Source: Kaistia hirudinis (lineage in GTDB: Bacteria > Pseudomonadota > Alphaproteobacteria > Rhizobiales > Kaistiaceae). Taken from it: a stretch of 64,000 nucleotides of DNA. Below the pieces are notes generated by a model. That model was not told the DNA's origin. It did not search any database and worked only from the letters and a program-made list of their open reading frames with translations. Shown in pieces: positions 44,542-53,734 of this stretch. Both the position numbers and the translations under genes were made by a program. The first letter of the stretch is position 1. Each line of letters starts with the position of its first letter. Location of the stretch: the NCBI RefSeq assembly GCF_014196455.1, contig NZ_JACIDS010000005.1, positions 310,001 through 374,000 of the forward strand, read 5' to 3'.

Positions 44542-46005
44542 TCACGACGCCCGGAGCCGCTCATAGAGCGCCTTGAGCGCCGGCACGCCCGGCCTTCCCT
44601 CCTGCCGGCCGAGGGCCGTGGTGTAGAGCCGGTATTGGCGCTCGATAGCGTCGCGCCGGCCCTGCGCATGCAGCACCAGCATCGCCTCCTCATGCGCCAT
44701 CTCGCTCACGGGATCGAGGGCGAGCGCCTTCTGGCAATGGAACAGCGCCGCCTTGAGATCGCCCTTGCCGCGCTGGATCCGCGCCGCGTCGCGCTGCACG
44801 CGAACGAACATCTGCCGGAACCAGAAGCGCCGGCTGAAGCACCAGTCGCGTTCGCTGTCGTCGGCATAGTCCGGCGGAATGTCCTCGAACAGATCGCCGG
44901 TATAGAGCCTGTCCGCGGCTTCGAGGCAGATCAGCGCCTCGTCGAACTCGCCGGCGCGGATATGACCGTCCGACTGGCGACAGAGCTGCTCGAACGTCGC
45001 GATGTCGATCCAGCTGCCCTCGGGCGGCACCAGCACATAGCGCGAATCCTCGCGCCGCACCGGCGAGGCGGCGCGATCGTCGCCATCGGCGCCGAGCACC
45101 TGACGGAGCGAGCGGACCGTGTGATAGAGGCGGTTGCGGCTCTGCTCCAGCGCCTCGGCCTCGGGCCACAGGAGATCGGCGAGTTCGTCAATGGCCGCGC
45201 CCTGCGCGCCCTTCTGCAGCAGATAGGCGAAGAGCGTCTTCGTCTTGCGCGTCGCGCCGCCCTTGATCGACCAGTTCACCGTCGACCCGTCATTGCGATA
45301 GATGCGCAGGCGGCCGAAGCAGCGGATCTTCCAGCGCTGCTGCGGCGAGCCATCGGGCGTCGCGGCTGGATCGGGCATGCGCTCGAGCCAGCCCGGAAAG
45401 GTGATCCCGCCCTGCGGCGTCGACACGGGCGGTGGCGACGGCGTGTCGGCGAGGCGCGCGAACCAGTGATCGAACTGCTGGCGCGGCGTGCCGCGGAGCG
45501 CAATCTCGGGCGGCAGCCAGTGCGGATTGCTACGCGCACCCTGCTCCGTCAGGATCCTGGGATGGCCGCGCAGGCCGATCATCAGATGCTCGTCGAGCAG
45601 GGTCCGGCGATTATAGAGCGAGACGACGGTCAGCCCGGTCTCACGCGCGATCTCCATCGCCGCGCCCGGCCAGAGCGGCAGATTGGCGGTGGCCGATGTC
45701 GTGCGCATCGCCCAGCCCATGTCGATCGCGAGGATCGTCGTCCCCCGCCGCCGCCCCTGCAGCGCGGAGGCGGCCCATGCGGTGATGTCGGCGCGGATGC
45801 GGCCGAAGGAAAGCGGCGCACGATGAAAGCCGAGATCTTCGGCCGAGCGGAAGGCCGCGAGCGCCGGCTCGGCGGACGTCGGGGCGAGGTCGCTGTCCGC
45901 GACCAGCGCCAGGCTGCCGGCGCGCAGCTTGGGCAGCAGGCGGGCCAGGGCGGCGACGACGTCCTGCTGCTGGTCGAAGAAATAGGCGAGGCTCGCAGCC
46001 TCCAA
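44542..46005 (-). CDS. SARP-like transcriptional activator (wHTH-BTAD) with an N-terminal sensory domain
   Basis: A protein of about 487 residues. The C-terminal half has an OmpR-type winged helix (about 222-320; KTKTLFAYLL, ELADLLWP, LYHTVRSLRQVLG) and a bacterial transcriptional activator domain (about 336-480; DEALICLEAADRLYTGD, CQKALALDPVSEMAHEEAM), the SARP pair. The N-terminal 200 residues (starting AYFFDQQQDVVAAL, with IDMGWAM and LYNRRTLLDEHLM) resemble MEDS/DcmR-type sensory domains. Likely activator of the P450 operon just downstream. Start uncertain: TTG at 46005 has GGAGGAG at good distance; GTG at 46014 or 46059 are alternatives. Confidence 0.78.
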   Translation of the reverse strand: MEAASLAYFFDQQQDVVAALARLLPKLRAGSLALVADSDLAPTSAEPALAAFRSAEDLGFHRAPLSFGRIRADITAWAASALQGRRRGTTILAIDMGWAMRTTSATANLPLWPGAAMEIARETGLTVVSLYNRRTLLDEHLMIGLRGHPRILTEQGARSNPHWLPPEIALRGTPRQQFDHWFARLADTPSPPPVSTPQGGITFPGWLERMPDPAATPDGSPQQRWKIRCFGRLRIYRNDGSTVNWSIKGGATRKTKTLFAYLLQKGAQGAAIDELADLLWPEAEALEQSRNRLYHTVRSLRQVLGADGDDRAASPVRREDSRYVLVPPEGSWIDIATFEQLCRQSDGHIRAGEFDEALICLEAADRLYTGDLFEDIPPDYADDSERDWCFSRRFWFRQMFVRVQRDAARIQRGKGDLKAALFHCQKALALDPVSEMAHEEAMLVLHAQGRRDAIERQYRLYTTALGRQEGRPGVPALKALYERLRAS

Positions 46006-46112
46006 CGACGTCACCTCCTCCGTCGTCCCGCGCGGCAACCCGGCGCGATCGCCGCGCACTATGATCTGGCGAAAACACGGGTGCAAGCCGCGCTTGCGCA
46101 GTGGCCGGCGCC

Positions 46113-47042
46113 CTATGGCCAGGCGGCGAAGGAGGTCTGCTCGCTGGCGGGGCGCGTGCGCGGCGCGCGCTGGCGGTAGGCGGCGGGCGTCATGCCGGCG
46201 AGGCGCTTGAAGAAGCGGCTGAAATAGCTCGGATCGCGGAAGCCGAGGCTGTAGCCGATCTGCTCCACGGGAAGATCCGTCTGGATGAGGCGCGATTGCG
46301 CCTCCTCGAGCCGCCGTGTGTGGATGAGCGCGAGCGGCGTCTCGCGGGTGGCGCGCAGGCATGCATCATGCAGATGCGCGCGCGTCACCCCGAGGCGGTC
46401 CGCATACTCGTCGATGCCGAGATTCTCGCGATAGTGAAGCTCGACCAGTTGGCGAAAGCGCTGCACCGTCGCCGCGCCGCTGCCGCGCTGCACGATCGTC
46501 GTGCCGTGACCCGATGCCCGCCACAGATGCAGCAGCGCGATGCCGAGATGCAGCGCCATGAGCGCGCCGGCCGCCGGACCTCCCTCGCGCGATTCGCGCA
46601 CCAGGGCACCGAGCGACATGCCGATCTCGCCGAGCTGCGGCGCGATCCGTTCCGCCGGCGCCACGGCCGCGCGCTCCAGCATCGGCCGCAGATGGGCCGC
46701 GATCGGGCTGTCGCCGACGACGCGCCAGGCGAAATCCTCGGCGATCGTGGCGGCGACGCCGTCGCTCCCCGCCTCGAGCCGGAACGCGCCTTCGACCGGG
46801 CGGGGCAGCCAGAGCATGAAGGGCGCTGACAGTTCGAGCTCGTGGCCGTCACGGCCGGCGAAGCGCGCCTGGCCGTGCAGGATGAAGAAGAGATGGCAGG
46901 TGCCGTTCGATCCGGGGCCTGCGATCGACCAGGTACGCTCAGCCAGCGCCGTCTCGACGCGGCTCGCGACCACCACGGCGCCGGCCCGCGCCGCCCTCTC
47001 CGGCCGCGTCGCCGGAGCAGCCCCTTGCGATGTCCGCTCCAT
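46113..47042 (-). CDS. AraC-family transcriptional regulator
   Basis: About 309 residues: an N-terminal cupin-like sensor domain (10-170; TCHLFFILHGQARF) and a C-terminal AraC double helix-turn-helix (about 205-300; IDEYADRLGVTRAHLH and the hallmark IGYSLGFRDPSYFSRFFKR). The layout is that of regulators of aromatic catabolism such as HpaA or PobR. It lies upstream of the SARP gene on the same strand and is divergent from an aldehyde dehydrogenase gene, so it may control either. Start at 47042 is a guess; ATG at 47096 would add 18 residues. Confidence 0.85.
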   Translation of the reverse strand: MERTSQGAAPATRPERAARAGAVVVASRVETALAERTWSIAGPGSNGTCHLFFILHGQARFAGRDGHELELSAPFMLWLPRPVEGAFRLEAGSDGVAATIAEDFAWRVVGDSPIAAHLRPMLERAAVAPAERIAPQLGEIGMSLGALVRESREGGPAAGALMALHLGIALLHLWRASGHGTTIVQRGSGAATVQRFRQLVELHYRENLGIDEYADRLGVTRAHLHDACLRATRETPLALIHTRRLEEAQSRLIQTDLPVEQIGYSLGFRDPSYFSRFFKRLAGMTPAAYRQRAPRTRPASEQTSFAAWP

Positions 47043-47384
47043 GCCGCGCGGCCCCGATCGATGAAAACAAGCCCGGATTATCCACAAAAGTCCCATCTAT
47101 GTCGAGAAAAGTGCATTCCACTCGCCACGGGAGTGGGCTTACCTAGTCATGTCAGTTCAGCCGAAGAGCTGAATGAAAGAAGCAGTATGGGAGAGGAGCT
47201 CCGGGAAAGACTTCGCCTTCTGAGGAGAAAGAGCGAAGGCCCCGCATCTTCAAAAATCTGAAGTCATCATAAGCGGTCGTTCTTGCGACGCCGCGAGACG
47301 AACTTCGCAATGCACAATCTCATCCCCTGGAAACATGCGTTTCCCGGCCCGGTCTTTTATGCGCTGTCGTCGGAGGAGGACGCC
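47043..47384. other. Divergent promoter region without a supported gene
   Basis: This 342-base gap separates the AraC gene from the first plus-strand aldehyde dehydrogenase gene. It is less GC-rich than its surroundings. It contains a small inverted repeat TTCAGC-N6-GCTGAA (47156-47173), a possible regulator site, and a 24-codon open frame at 47187 that I do not count as a gene. Confidence 0.5.
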
Positions 47385-48836
47385 GTGCTGGATGTTCCGC
47401 TGCTCGTTCGCGATCGCGATCTGCCTGCGTCCAACGGCGCGGCCTTCGAGCGGCTCAATCCGATCACGGGCCAGGTCGCGAGCCGTGCCGCGGCGGCAAC
47501 CCCCGACGATGCCGCCGGCGCCGCGATCGCCGCTGCATCCGCCTTTCCGCTCTGGTCGCGCCTCGGGCCGAACGAGCGGCGCGCGCGACTGATGGCGGCT
47601 GCCGACTGCATCGAGGCGAGGCGCGCCGACTTCATTGCATCGATGGCCGACGAGACTGGCGCGACGGCGGCCTGGGCCGATTTCAACGTCTCGCTCGGCG
47701 CCGCCATTTTGCGTGATGCCGCCGGGCTGACCACCTCGGTCGCGGGCTCGACGATCCCGTCCGACAAGCCCGGCATGATGGCCTTCGGCATTCGCCAGCC
47801 GGTCGGCGTCGTTCTCGGCATCGCACCGTGGAACGCGCCCGTCATTCTGGGGGTGCGCGCGGTCGCGACCCCGCTCGCCTGCGGCAATACCGTCGTCCTC
47901 AAGGCCTCCGAGCTCTGTCCGCGGACCCACCGCCTGATCGGCGAGGCGTTCCGCGACGCCGGGCTCGGCAGGGGCGTGGTCAACGTCGTCACCAACGCCC
48001 CGCCGGATGCCGCGCGCGTGGTCGAGGCGCTGATCGCGCATCCGGCCGTCCGCCGCGTGAACTTCACCGGCTCGACCCGGGTTGGCCGCGCGATCGCCGA
48101 AGTGGCGGCGCGCCATCTGAAGCCGGTGCTGCTGGAACTCGGCGGCAAGGCCCCCTTCCTGGTCCTCGACGACGCCGATTTGGACGAGGCCGTGAAGGCC
48201 GCAGCCTTCGGCGCCTTCATGAACCAGGGCCAGATCTGCATGTCGACAGAGCGGATCGTCGTCGACGAACGCGTCGCCGATGCCTTCGTCGAGAAGCTCG
48301 CGCAGAAGGCGGCGACACTCGTCGCCGGCGATCCGCGGCTCGCCAATACGCCGCTCGGCGCCGTCGTCGGGCTCGATGCGATCGAGCGCATCGACGCGCT
48401 CGTCAAGGACGCCTTGTCGAAGGGCGCCGTGCTGCGCGTCGGCGGACATGCCAATGGCACGCTGATGGACGCGACCGTGATCGACCGCGTCACGCCGGTG
48501 ATGCGCATCTATGCCGAGGAGTCCTTCGGCCCCGTCGTCGCCATCGTGCGGGTGCGCGGCGTGGACGAAGCGGTCCGTGTCGCCAACGACACCGAATACG
48601 GGCTGTCCTCGGCCGTGTTCAGCCGCGACATCCGCCGCGCGATCGACGTCGCGCAGCGCATCGAATCGGGCATTTGCCACATCAACGGCCCGACCGTTCA
48701 CGACGAGGCCCAGATGCCGTTCGGCGGCGTCAAGGCATCGGGCTATGGCCGCTTCGGAGGAGTCGCGGCCATCGCCGAATTCACGGAACTGCGCTGGATC
48801 ACCGTGTCCGAGGCGCCCGGCAGCTACCCGATCTAA
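47385..48836 (+). CDS. Aldehyde dehydrogenase, salicylaldehyde/vanillin-dehydrogenase type (copy 1)
   Basis: A 483-residue NAD(P)-dependent aldehyde dehydrogenase. APWNAPVILGVRA (147-159), IPSDKPG, catalytic Glu251 in LELGG and Cys285 in NQGQICMSTER match the aromatic aldehyde group (vanillin, salicylaldehyde, benzaldehyde). The GTG at 47385 follows GGAGGAGG by five bases and gives an N terminus that aligns with the paralogue at 54576; a longer TTG form from 47283 does not. First gene of a plus-strand block with a LIV-type importer. Confidence 0.87.
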   Translation: MLDVPLLVRDRDLPASNGAAFERLNPITGQVASRAAAATPDDAAGAAIAAASAFPLWSRLGPNERRARLMAAADCIEARRADFIASMADETGATAAWADFNVSLGAAILRDAAGLTTSVAGSTIPSDKPGMMAFGIRQPVGVVLGIAPWNAPVILGVRAVATPLACGNTVVLKASELCPRTHRLIGEAFRDAGLGRGVVNVVTNAPPDAARVVEALIAHPAVRRVNFTGSTRVGRAIAEVAARHLKPVLLELGGKAPFLVLDDADLDEAVKAAAFGAFMNQGQICMSTERIVVDERVADAFVEKLAQKAATLVAGDPRLANTPLGAVVGLDAIERIDALVKDALSKGAVLRVGGHANGTLMDATVIDRVTPVMRIYAEESFGPVVAIVRVRGVDEAVRVANDTEYGLSSAVFSRDIRRAIDVAQRIESGICHINGPTVHDEAQMPFGGVKASGYGRFGGVAAIAEFTELRWITVSEAPGSYPI

Positions 48837-48877
48837 CGATCGGCCTGCCAGCGCCTGTCATAACAGGGAGGAAGAGA

Positions 48878-50191
48878 ATGACCCATGCCAAGAATGGCCT
48901 GATCGGATTCAGGCCGACCCGCCGCCAGTTGATGGCCGGCATCGGCGCCGGCGGCCTCGCGCTCGCGACGCAGGGCCGCGCCTTCGCGGCCGGCTCCGAG
49001 AACGTGCTGAAGATCGGCTTCGTCAGCCCCCGCACCGGCGCGCTGTCCGGCTTCGGGCAAACCGACGGCTATGTGCTCGACCTCGTCCGCAAGGCGCTGG
49101 CCAACGGCCTCGCCGTCGGCGACAAGACCTACGAGGTCCAGATCCTCGATGTCGACACGCAATCCGATCCTTCGCGCGCCAGCCAGCTCGCCAAATCGCT
49201 CATCAACAGCGACAAGGTCGACCTGATCCTCGCCGTCTCGACGCCTGAGACGATCAATCCGGTCGCCGACGCCGCCGAGGCGGCGGGCGTGCCGTGCCTG
49301 TCGACCGTCATGCCCTGGGAGGCCTGGTATTTCGGCCGCGGCGCCAAGCCCGGCGCGCCCTCGCCCTTCAAGTGGACCTATCATTTCGGCTTCGGCGTCG
49401 GCGAGTTCCACCGGACCTATGTCTCGCAATGGAACCTGCTCGAGACCAACAAGAAGGTCGGCGTGCTCTATCCCAACGACGCCGACGGCAATGCCGTGCG
49501 CGCCAATCTCGCGCCCCTGCTCGAGAAGGACGGGTTCACGATCATCGATCCGGGCGCCTATGAGGACGGCACGACGGACTATTCCGCCCAGATCGCGCTG
49601 TTCAAGAAGGAGAAGGTCGAGATCTTCAATTCCTTCCCGATCCCGCCGGACTTCGCCGCCTTCTGGCGCCAGGCCGCACAGCAGGGTCTGCGGAAGCAGT
49701 TGAAGATCTGCCAGGTTGCCAAGACCGGCCTGTTCCCGGACGGGATCGAGGCGCTGGGCAGCCTCGGCTTCAACATTGCGAGCGCCGCCTACTGGCACAA
49801 GACTTTCCCCTACACCTCCAGCCTCACCGGTGTCACGGGCATCGAACTCGCCGATGGCTACGAGGCGGCGACCGGCAAGCAGTGGACGCAGCAGCTCGGC
49901 GCGACGCTCGCGCTGTTCGACGCCGGAGCGGCGGCGGTCAAGGCGAGCGGCACCCCGACGGACAAGGCGGCGCTGGCCAAGGCGATCGCCACGCTCAACA
50001 CCACCACCATCGGCGGCAAGGTCGATTTCACCAGCGGTCCCGTCCCCAACGTCTCGCCGGGCCCGATCATCGGCACGCAGTGGGTCAAGGCTCCGTCCGG
50101 GTCGAAGTTCAAGCTCGACTATGTCGTGACCGAGAATGTGACCGATCCGAACGTGCCCGTCGGCGCCAAGCTGCTGCCGCTGAACGGCTGA
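48878..50191 (+). CDS. LIV-type ABC importer substrate-binding protein
   Basis: A 437-residue periplasmic binding protein of the Leu/Ile/Val type (Peripla_BP_6). The N terminus has a twin-arginine-like signal (TRRQLMAGIGAGGLALA, ending near AFAAG). The mature part shows LKIGFVSPRTGALSGFG, the ligand-binding fold and FWRQAAQQGLRK. In alphaproteobacteria, homologues in such settings bind aromatic acids or alcohols rather than branched amino acids. GGGAGGAAGAG precedes the ATG. Its four partner genes follow. Confidence 0.87.
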   Translation: MTHAKNGLIGFRPTRRQLMAGIGAGGLALATQGRAFAAGSENVLKIGFVSPRTGALSGFGQTDGYVLDLVRKALANGLAVGDKTYEVQILDVDTQSDPSRASQLAKSLINSDKVDLILAVSTPETINPVADAAEAAGVPCLSTVMPWEAWYFGRGAKPGAPSPFKWTYHFGFGVGEFHRTYVSQWNLLETNKKVGVLYPNDADGNAVRANLAPLLEKDGFTIIDPGAYEDGTTDYSAQIALFKKEKVEIFNSFPIPPDFAAFWRQAAQQGLRKQLKICQVAKTGLFPDGIEALGSLGFNIASAAYWHKTFPYTSSLTGVTGIELADGYEAATGKQWTQQLGATLALFDAGAAAVKASGTPTDKAALAKAIATLNTTTIGGKVDFTSGPVPNVSPGPIIGTQWVKAPSGSKFKLDYVVTENVTDPNVPVGAKLLPLNG

Positions 50192-50270
50192 GATCGTACC
50201 ACATTCGCCGCGCCGCCCGGCTTCTCGAACAGAGGTCGGGCGGGTCCGCCCCACCGGATGGAATGACGAC

Positions 50271-51011
50271 GTGAACGAGGCAAGCAATCAGCCCATTGTC
50301 ACGGTCTCGGGCCTCGAGAAGCGCTTTCGCGCGCTGGTCGTGCTCGATCAGATCGATTTCTCGATGCGAGCCGATGAGGCGGTCGGCATCGTCGGCCCGA
50401 ACGGCGCCGGCAAGACGACGTTCCTGAGCGTCCTCGTAGGCGCGCACGCGCCCACCAGCGGCACGATCACCTTCGCGGGCGAGGACGTCACCCACCTTCC
50501 GGCGGCCGAGCGCAGCCGGCGCGGGATCATCCGCACCCATCAGATTCCACGCCCCTTCGGCGGGATGACCGTCTTCGAGAACGTCTTCGTGGCGGCCGCC
50601 AATGGCGGCAACTTCGCCCGGGAGGAAGCCTATGAGCGCGCGAGCGAGTCGCTGCGGCTCTGCGGCATGTTCCATCTCGCCAACCGGCGCGCCGAGACGC
50701 TCGGCCTTCTCGACCGCAAGCGCCTCGAACTCGCCCGCGCGCTCGGCACCAACCCGAAGCTGCTGCTGCTCGACGAGATCGGCGGCGGGCTCACGGACGG
50801 CGAGGCGAACGAACTGGTCGGCACGATCCGCGAGCTCCGCCATCGCGGCATCGCGATCGTCTGGATCGAGCACATCGTCCACATCCTGCTGCAGATCGCC
50901 GACCGGCTGATCTGCATGGATGCCGGCCGCATCATCGCCGACGGCGACCCGGAGACCGTCATGAAGACACCCGCCGTGGTCGAGGCCTATCTCGGAGGCA
51001 GCGTCGAATGA
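50271..51011 (+). CDS. LIV-type ABC importer ATP-binding protein (LivG-like)
   Basis: A 246-residue ATPase subunit with Walker A GPNGAGKTT (about 43-51), Q-loop in RTHQIPRPFGGM, a signature region LLDRKRLELARALG (atypical, lacking a full LSGGQ) and Walker B LLLLDEIGGGL. LivG-type proteins commonly show a modified signature, here stronger than usual. GTG start at 50271. It overlaps the LivF-like gene by 4 bases. Confidence 0.87.
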   Translation: MNEASNQPIVTVSGLEKRFRALVVLDQIDFSMRADEAVGIVGPNGAGKTTFLSVLVGAHAPTSGTITFAGEDVTHLPAAERSRRGIIRTHQIPRPFGGMTVFENVFVAAANGGNFAREEAYERASESLRLCGMFHLANRRAETLGLLDRKRLELARALGTNPKLLLLDEIGGGLTDGEANELVGTIRELRHRGIAIVWIEHIVHILLQIADRLICMDAGRIIADGDPETVMKTPAVVEAYLGGSVE

Positions 51012-51733
51012 GCCTCCTCGAAATCCGCAATCTCGATGTGCGCCACGGCCTGCTCCAGGCGGTGCGCGACCTGAGCCTTTCCGTCGAGAAGGGCGAGACG
51101 ATCGCGCTCGTCGGCGCCAATGGCGCCGGCAAGACGACGCTTCTCAGAACCATCGCGGGCGCCCATATGCCGGCCGGCGGCAGCGTCGTCTTCAACGGCA
51201 TCGACATCACCACCATCCCGGCCTATCGGCGCGTCGGCCTCGGCGTCGCCTTGGTGCCGGAGGGGCGGCGCCTGTTCGGCCAGATGAGCGTCGAGGAGAA
51301 CCTCGTGCTCGCCCGCTCCGCCGGACGGCGCGGCGACTGGACCGTCGAGCGCGTGCTGGAGGCATTTCCCAATCTGAAGCCCCGCCGTCACGCGAAGGCC
51401 GGCAATCTCTCCGGCGGCGAGCAGCAGGCGACCGCCATCGGCCGCGCGCTGATGACCAATCCGGAAGTACTGATCCTCGACGAGGTCTCGCTCGGCCTCT
51501 CCCCGCTCGCCGTCGACCGCGTCTACGCCTCGCTGCAATCCCTGATCGGCGGCGGGACCACCATCATCCTGGTCGAGCAGGATCTGCGCCGCGCCATGCG
51601 CGTCGCAGACCGCATCGTCTGCATGCTCGAAGGTCGCATCGTGCTCGAAGGCAAGCGCGGCGAGATCAGCCGCGAACAGGTGTCGGAGGCGTATTTCGGC
51701 CTCGGCACCGACAAGGGGAGGGTTCACGCATGA
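51008..51733 (+). CDS. LIV-type ABC importer ATP-binding protein (LivF-like)
   Basis: A 241-residue ATPase subunit with Walker A GANGAGKTT (about 38-46), LVPEGRRLFGQMSVEENL typical of LivF, signature LSGGEQQ and Walker B VLILDEVSLGLSP. It pairs with the LivG-like protein on the cytoplasmic face of the importer. ATGA overlaps on both sides show a tightly coupled operon. Confidence 0.92.
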   Translation: MSLLEIRNLDVRHGLLQAVRDLSLSVEKGETIALVGANGAGKTTLLRTIAGAHMPAGGSVVFNGIDITTIPAYRRVGLGVALVPEGRRLFGQMSVEENLVLARSAGRRGDWTVERVLEAFPNLKPRRHAKAGNLSGGEQQATAIGRALMTNPEVLILDEVSLGLSPLAVDRVYASLQSLIGGGTTIILVEQDLRRAMRVADRIVCMLEGRIVLEGKRGEISREQVSEAYFGLGTDKGRVHA

Positions 51734-52629
51734 TGATCTGGGTGAACCAGATCGTGCAGGGCATCCTGCTCGGTGGCTATTACGCGGTGATTGCCTGCGG
51801 GCTGTCCTTCATGTTCAGCGTCATGCGCATCATCAACCTGGCGCATGGCAGCCTCGCGATCGTCGCGGCCTTCGGTCTCTACGTGCTGGCCGACCAATTT
51901 GGCTTCGATCCATTCGGCGCGCTCATCATCGTGCTGCCCGCCATGGGCGTGATCGGCTGGGTGCTGCAGCGGACCATCCTTGAGCGCAGCCAGCGCGGCG
52001 GCATGCTGGTGCCGATCCTGTCGACCTTCGGTCTGTCGATCGTCATCGACAACCTGCTGTTCGAGCATTTCGGCGCCGATACGCGTTCGCTCGCGCCCTA
52101 TATCGACGAATTGTCATGGGACAGCTGGCAGCTCACCGACGACATCTCCATCGGCAAGCTGGCGGCCATCACCTTCGTGACGGCGGTCCTGATCCTCGGC
52201 GGCCTGCAGCTCTTCCTGACGCGGACCCAGCTCGGCCGCGCGATCCGCGCCACCGCCGAGGATCCGGATACGGTCGGCCTCATCGGCATCAATGCGCGGC
52301 GCGTCAATGCGGCCGCGGCGGCGATCGCCATGCTCACGGTCGGCGTCGCCGGCGCCTTCCTCGGCATGCGTGCGACCTTCGATCCCTATGCCGGCGGCCC
52401 GCAGCTGATCTTTGCCTTCGAGGCGGCCGTTATCGGCGGTGCCGGCTCGCTCTGGGGCACGCTGATCGGCGGCATCGTGCTCGGAGTCGCCCAGAGCATC
52501 GGCGCCCAGATCAACCCGCAGGGCTTCCTGATCACCGGGCATGTCGTCTTCCTGGTGGTGCTCCTCGCCCGCCTGCATGTCGACGAGATCGGCACCCGTT
52601 TCCGCAAGACCATGAGGCGTTCGGCATGA
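51730..52629 (+). CDS. LIV-type ABC importer permease (LivH-like)
   Basis: A 299-residue membrane subunit with about eight helices. The N terminus WVNQIVQGILLGGYYAVIACG, the INLAHGSLAIVAAF segment and GIVLGVAQSI are typical of LivH. Coupled by 4-base overlaps to livF upstream and livM downstream. Confidence 0.9.
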   Translation: MMIWVNQIVQGILLGGYYAVIACGLSFMFSVMRIINLAHGSLAIVAAFGLYVLADQFGFDPFGALIIVLPAMGVIGWVLQRTILERSQRGGMLVPILSTFGLSIVIDNLLFEHFGADTRSLAPYIDELSWDSWQLTDDISIGKLAAITFVTAVLILGGLQLFLTRTQLGRAIRATAEDPDTVGLIGINARRVNAAAAAIAMLTVGVAGAFLGMRATFDPYAGGPQLIFAFEAAVIGGAGSLWGTLIGGIVLGVAQSIGAQINPQGFLITGHVVFLVVLLARLHVDEIGTRFRKTMRRSA

Positions 52630-53693
52630 GCCTTGACCAGACCATCCGCATCGAGCGCTGGACGCCTCTGTCGCGGGCGGCGATCCTGATCGCCGCGCTC
52701 GTCCTCGTGTTGCTCGCCGCAGGGCCGCTGCTGTTCAGCAACAACGCCATCGACAAGCTGACGACGCTGTTCATCTACGTGATGCTCGCCGTGTGCTGGA
52801 ACGCGCTCGCCGGCTATGGCGGGCTGGTCTCGGTCGGCCAGCAGGCGTTCTTCGGCCTCGGCGCCTATGCGGCGGTGCGCCTCGCCGATGCCGGCCTCAG
52901 CGTCTATCCGGCGCTCGTCATCGCGGCCGTGCTCGTCGCGATCGTGTCGCTGCCAATCTCGGCCTTCATGCTGCGCCTCAAGGGCGGCGAGTTCGCGATC
53001 GGCATGTGGGTCGTGGCCGCGCTCTGCCACCTGCTCGTCAATCTCGACTCGCTCGTGCAGGGCGAGACAGGAACCTCGCTGATCGCGCTCAATGCCTATG
53101 AGGCCGATACCCGCCACGCCCTGACCTATTGGGTGGCGCTCGGGTCGATGACGGCGATCCTCGCGATCCTGTTCGCGCTGCTTCGGAGCCGGGTCGGCTC
53201 CGCGATCCAGGCGATCCGCGACAATGAGGAGGCCGCGGCCTCGGTCGGCGTCCGGGTGATGTCGACCAAGCGCATCATCTTCGTTTTCGCCGCCTTCGGC
53301 GCGGCGCTGGCCGGCGCGCTCTGGCTCGCGACCGCCATCACCTTCCAGCCCAAGACCTATTTCGGGGTCCAGTGGACGGCCTACATGATCTTCATGGTGC
53401 TGGTCGGCGGGCTCGGGACATTTGAAGGGGCGATCCTCGGCGCGGTGATCTTCTTCGTGATCGAGGCGTGGTTCGGCGCGTCCGGCGTCTGGTACCTCGT
53501 CGGCCTCGGCGCAACGGCGCTGGTCTTCGCCCTGTTCCTGCCGCGCGGCCTCTGGGGCTGGCTGGAGCGGCGCTACGACCTCGCGCTCCTCCCGCTCGGC
53601 TACCGCGTGACGATCGGCGGGCAACCGCCGTCCCGTGAGCGGACCCCGCAAGGCGGTCCCGCCGCGCCGGCCCCGACCGGCAACGCCGGCTGA
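52626..53693 (+). CDS. LIV-type ABC importer permease (LivM-like)
   Basis: A 355-residue membrane subunit of the LivM type, with about nine helices; markers are AGYGGLVSVGQQAFFGLGAY, LRLKGGEFAIGMW and RDNEEAAASVGV (the loop that meets the ATPase). It has a Pro-rich cytoplasmic tail of about 25 residues not usual in LivM. Completes the five-part importer that begins at 48878. Confidence 0.9.
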   Translation: MSLDQTIRIERWTPLSRAAILIAALVLVLLAAGPLLFSNNAIDKLTTLFIYVMLAVCWNALAGYGGLVSVGQQAFFGLGAYAAVRLADAGLSVYPALVIAAVLVAIVSLPISAFMLRLKGGEFAIGMWVVAALCHLLVNLDSLVQGETGTSLIALNAYEADTRHALTYWVALGSMTAILAILFALLRSRVGSAIQAIRDNEEAAASVGVRVMSTKRIIFVFAAFGAALAGALWLATAITFQPKTYFGVQWTAYMIFMVLVGGLGTFEGAILGAVIFFVIEAWFGASGVWYLVGLGATALVFALFLPRGLWGWLERRYDLALLPLGYRVTIGGQPPSRERTPQGGPAAPAPTGNAG

Positions 53694-53734
53694 TCCCGAC
53701 CTCCATTCGACGACCGAAGTAGAAAGGCAGTTCC

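Noticed and set aside
44350-46179. 609-codon plus-strand open frame
   Set aside because: Antisense to the SARP-like regulator, which has two recognisable domains; this frame is Arg-rich and featureless.
47187-47261. 24-codon frame starting MGEELRERLRLL
   Set aside because: Short and charged, with no sign of conservation that I can judge; it lies in a promoter region and could arise by chance.
47385-48836. Start at 47283 for the first aromatic aldehyde dehydrogenase
   Set aside because: The extra 34 residues have no counterpart in the paralogue at 54576, and GGAGGAGG stands right before the GTG at 47385.
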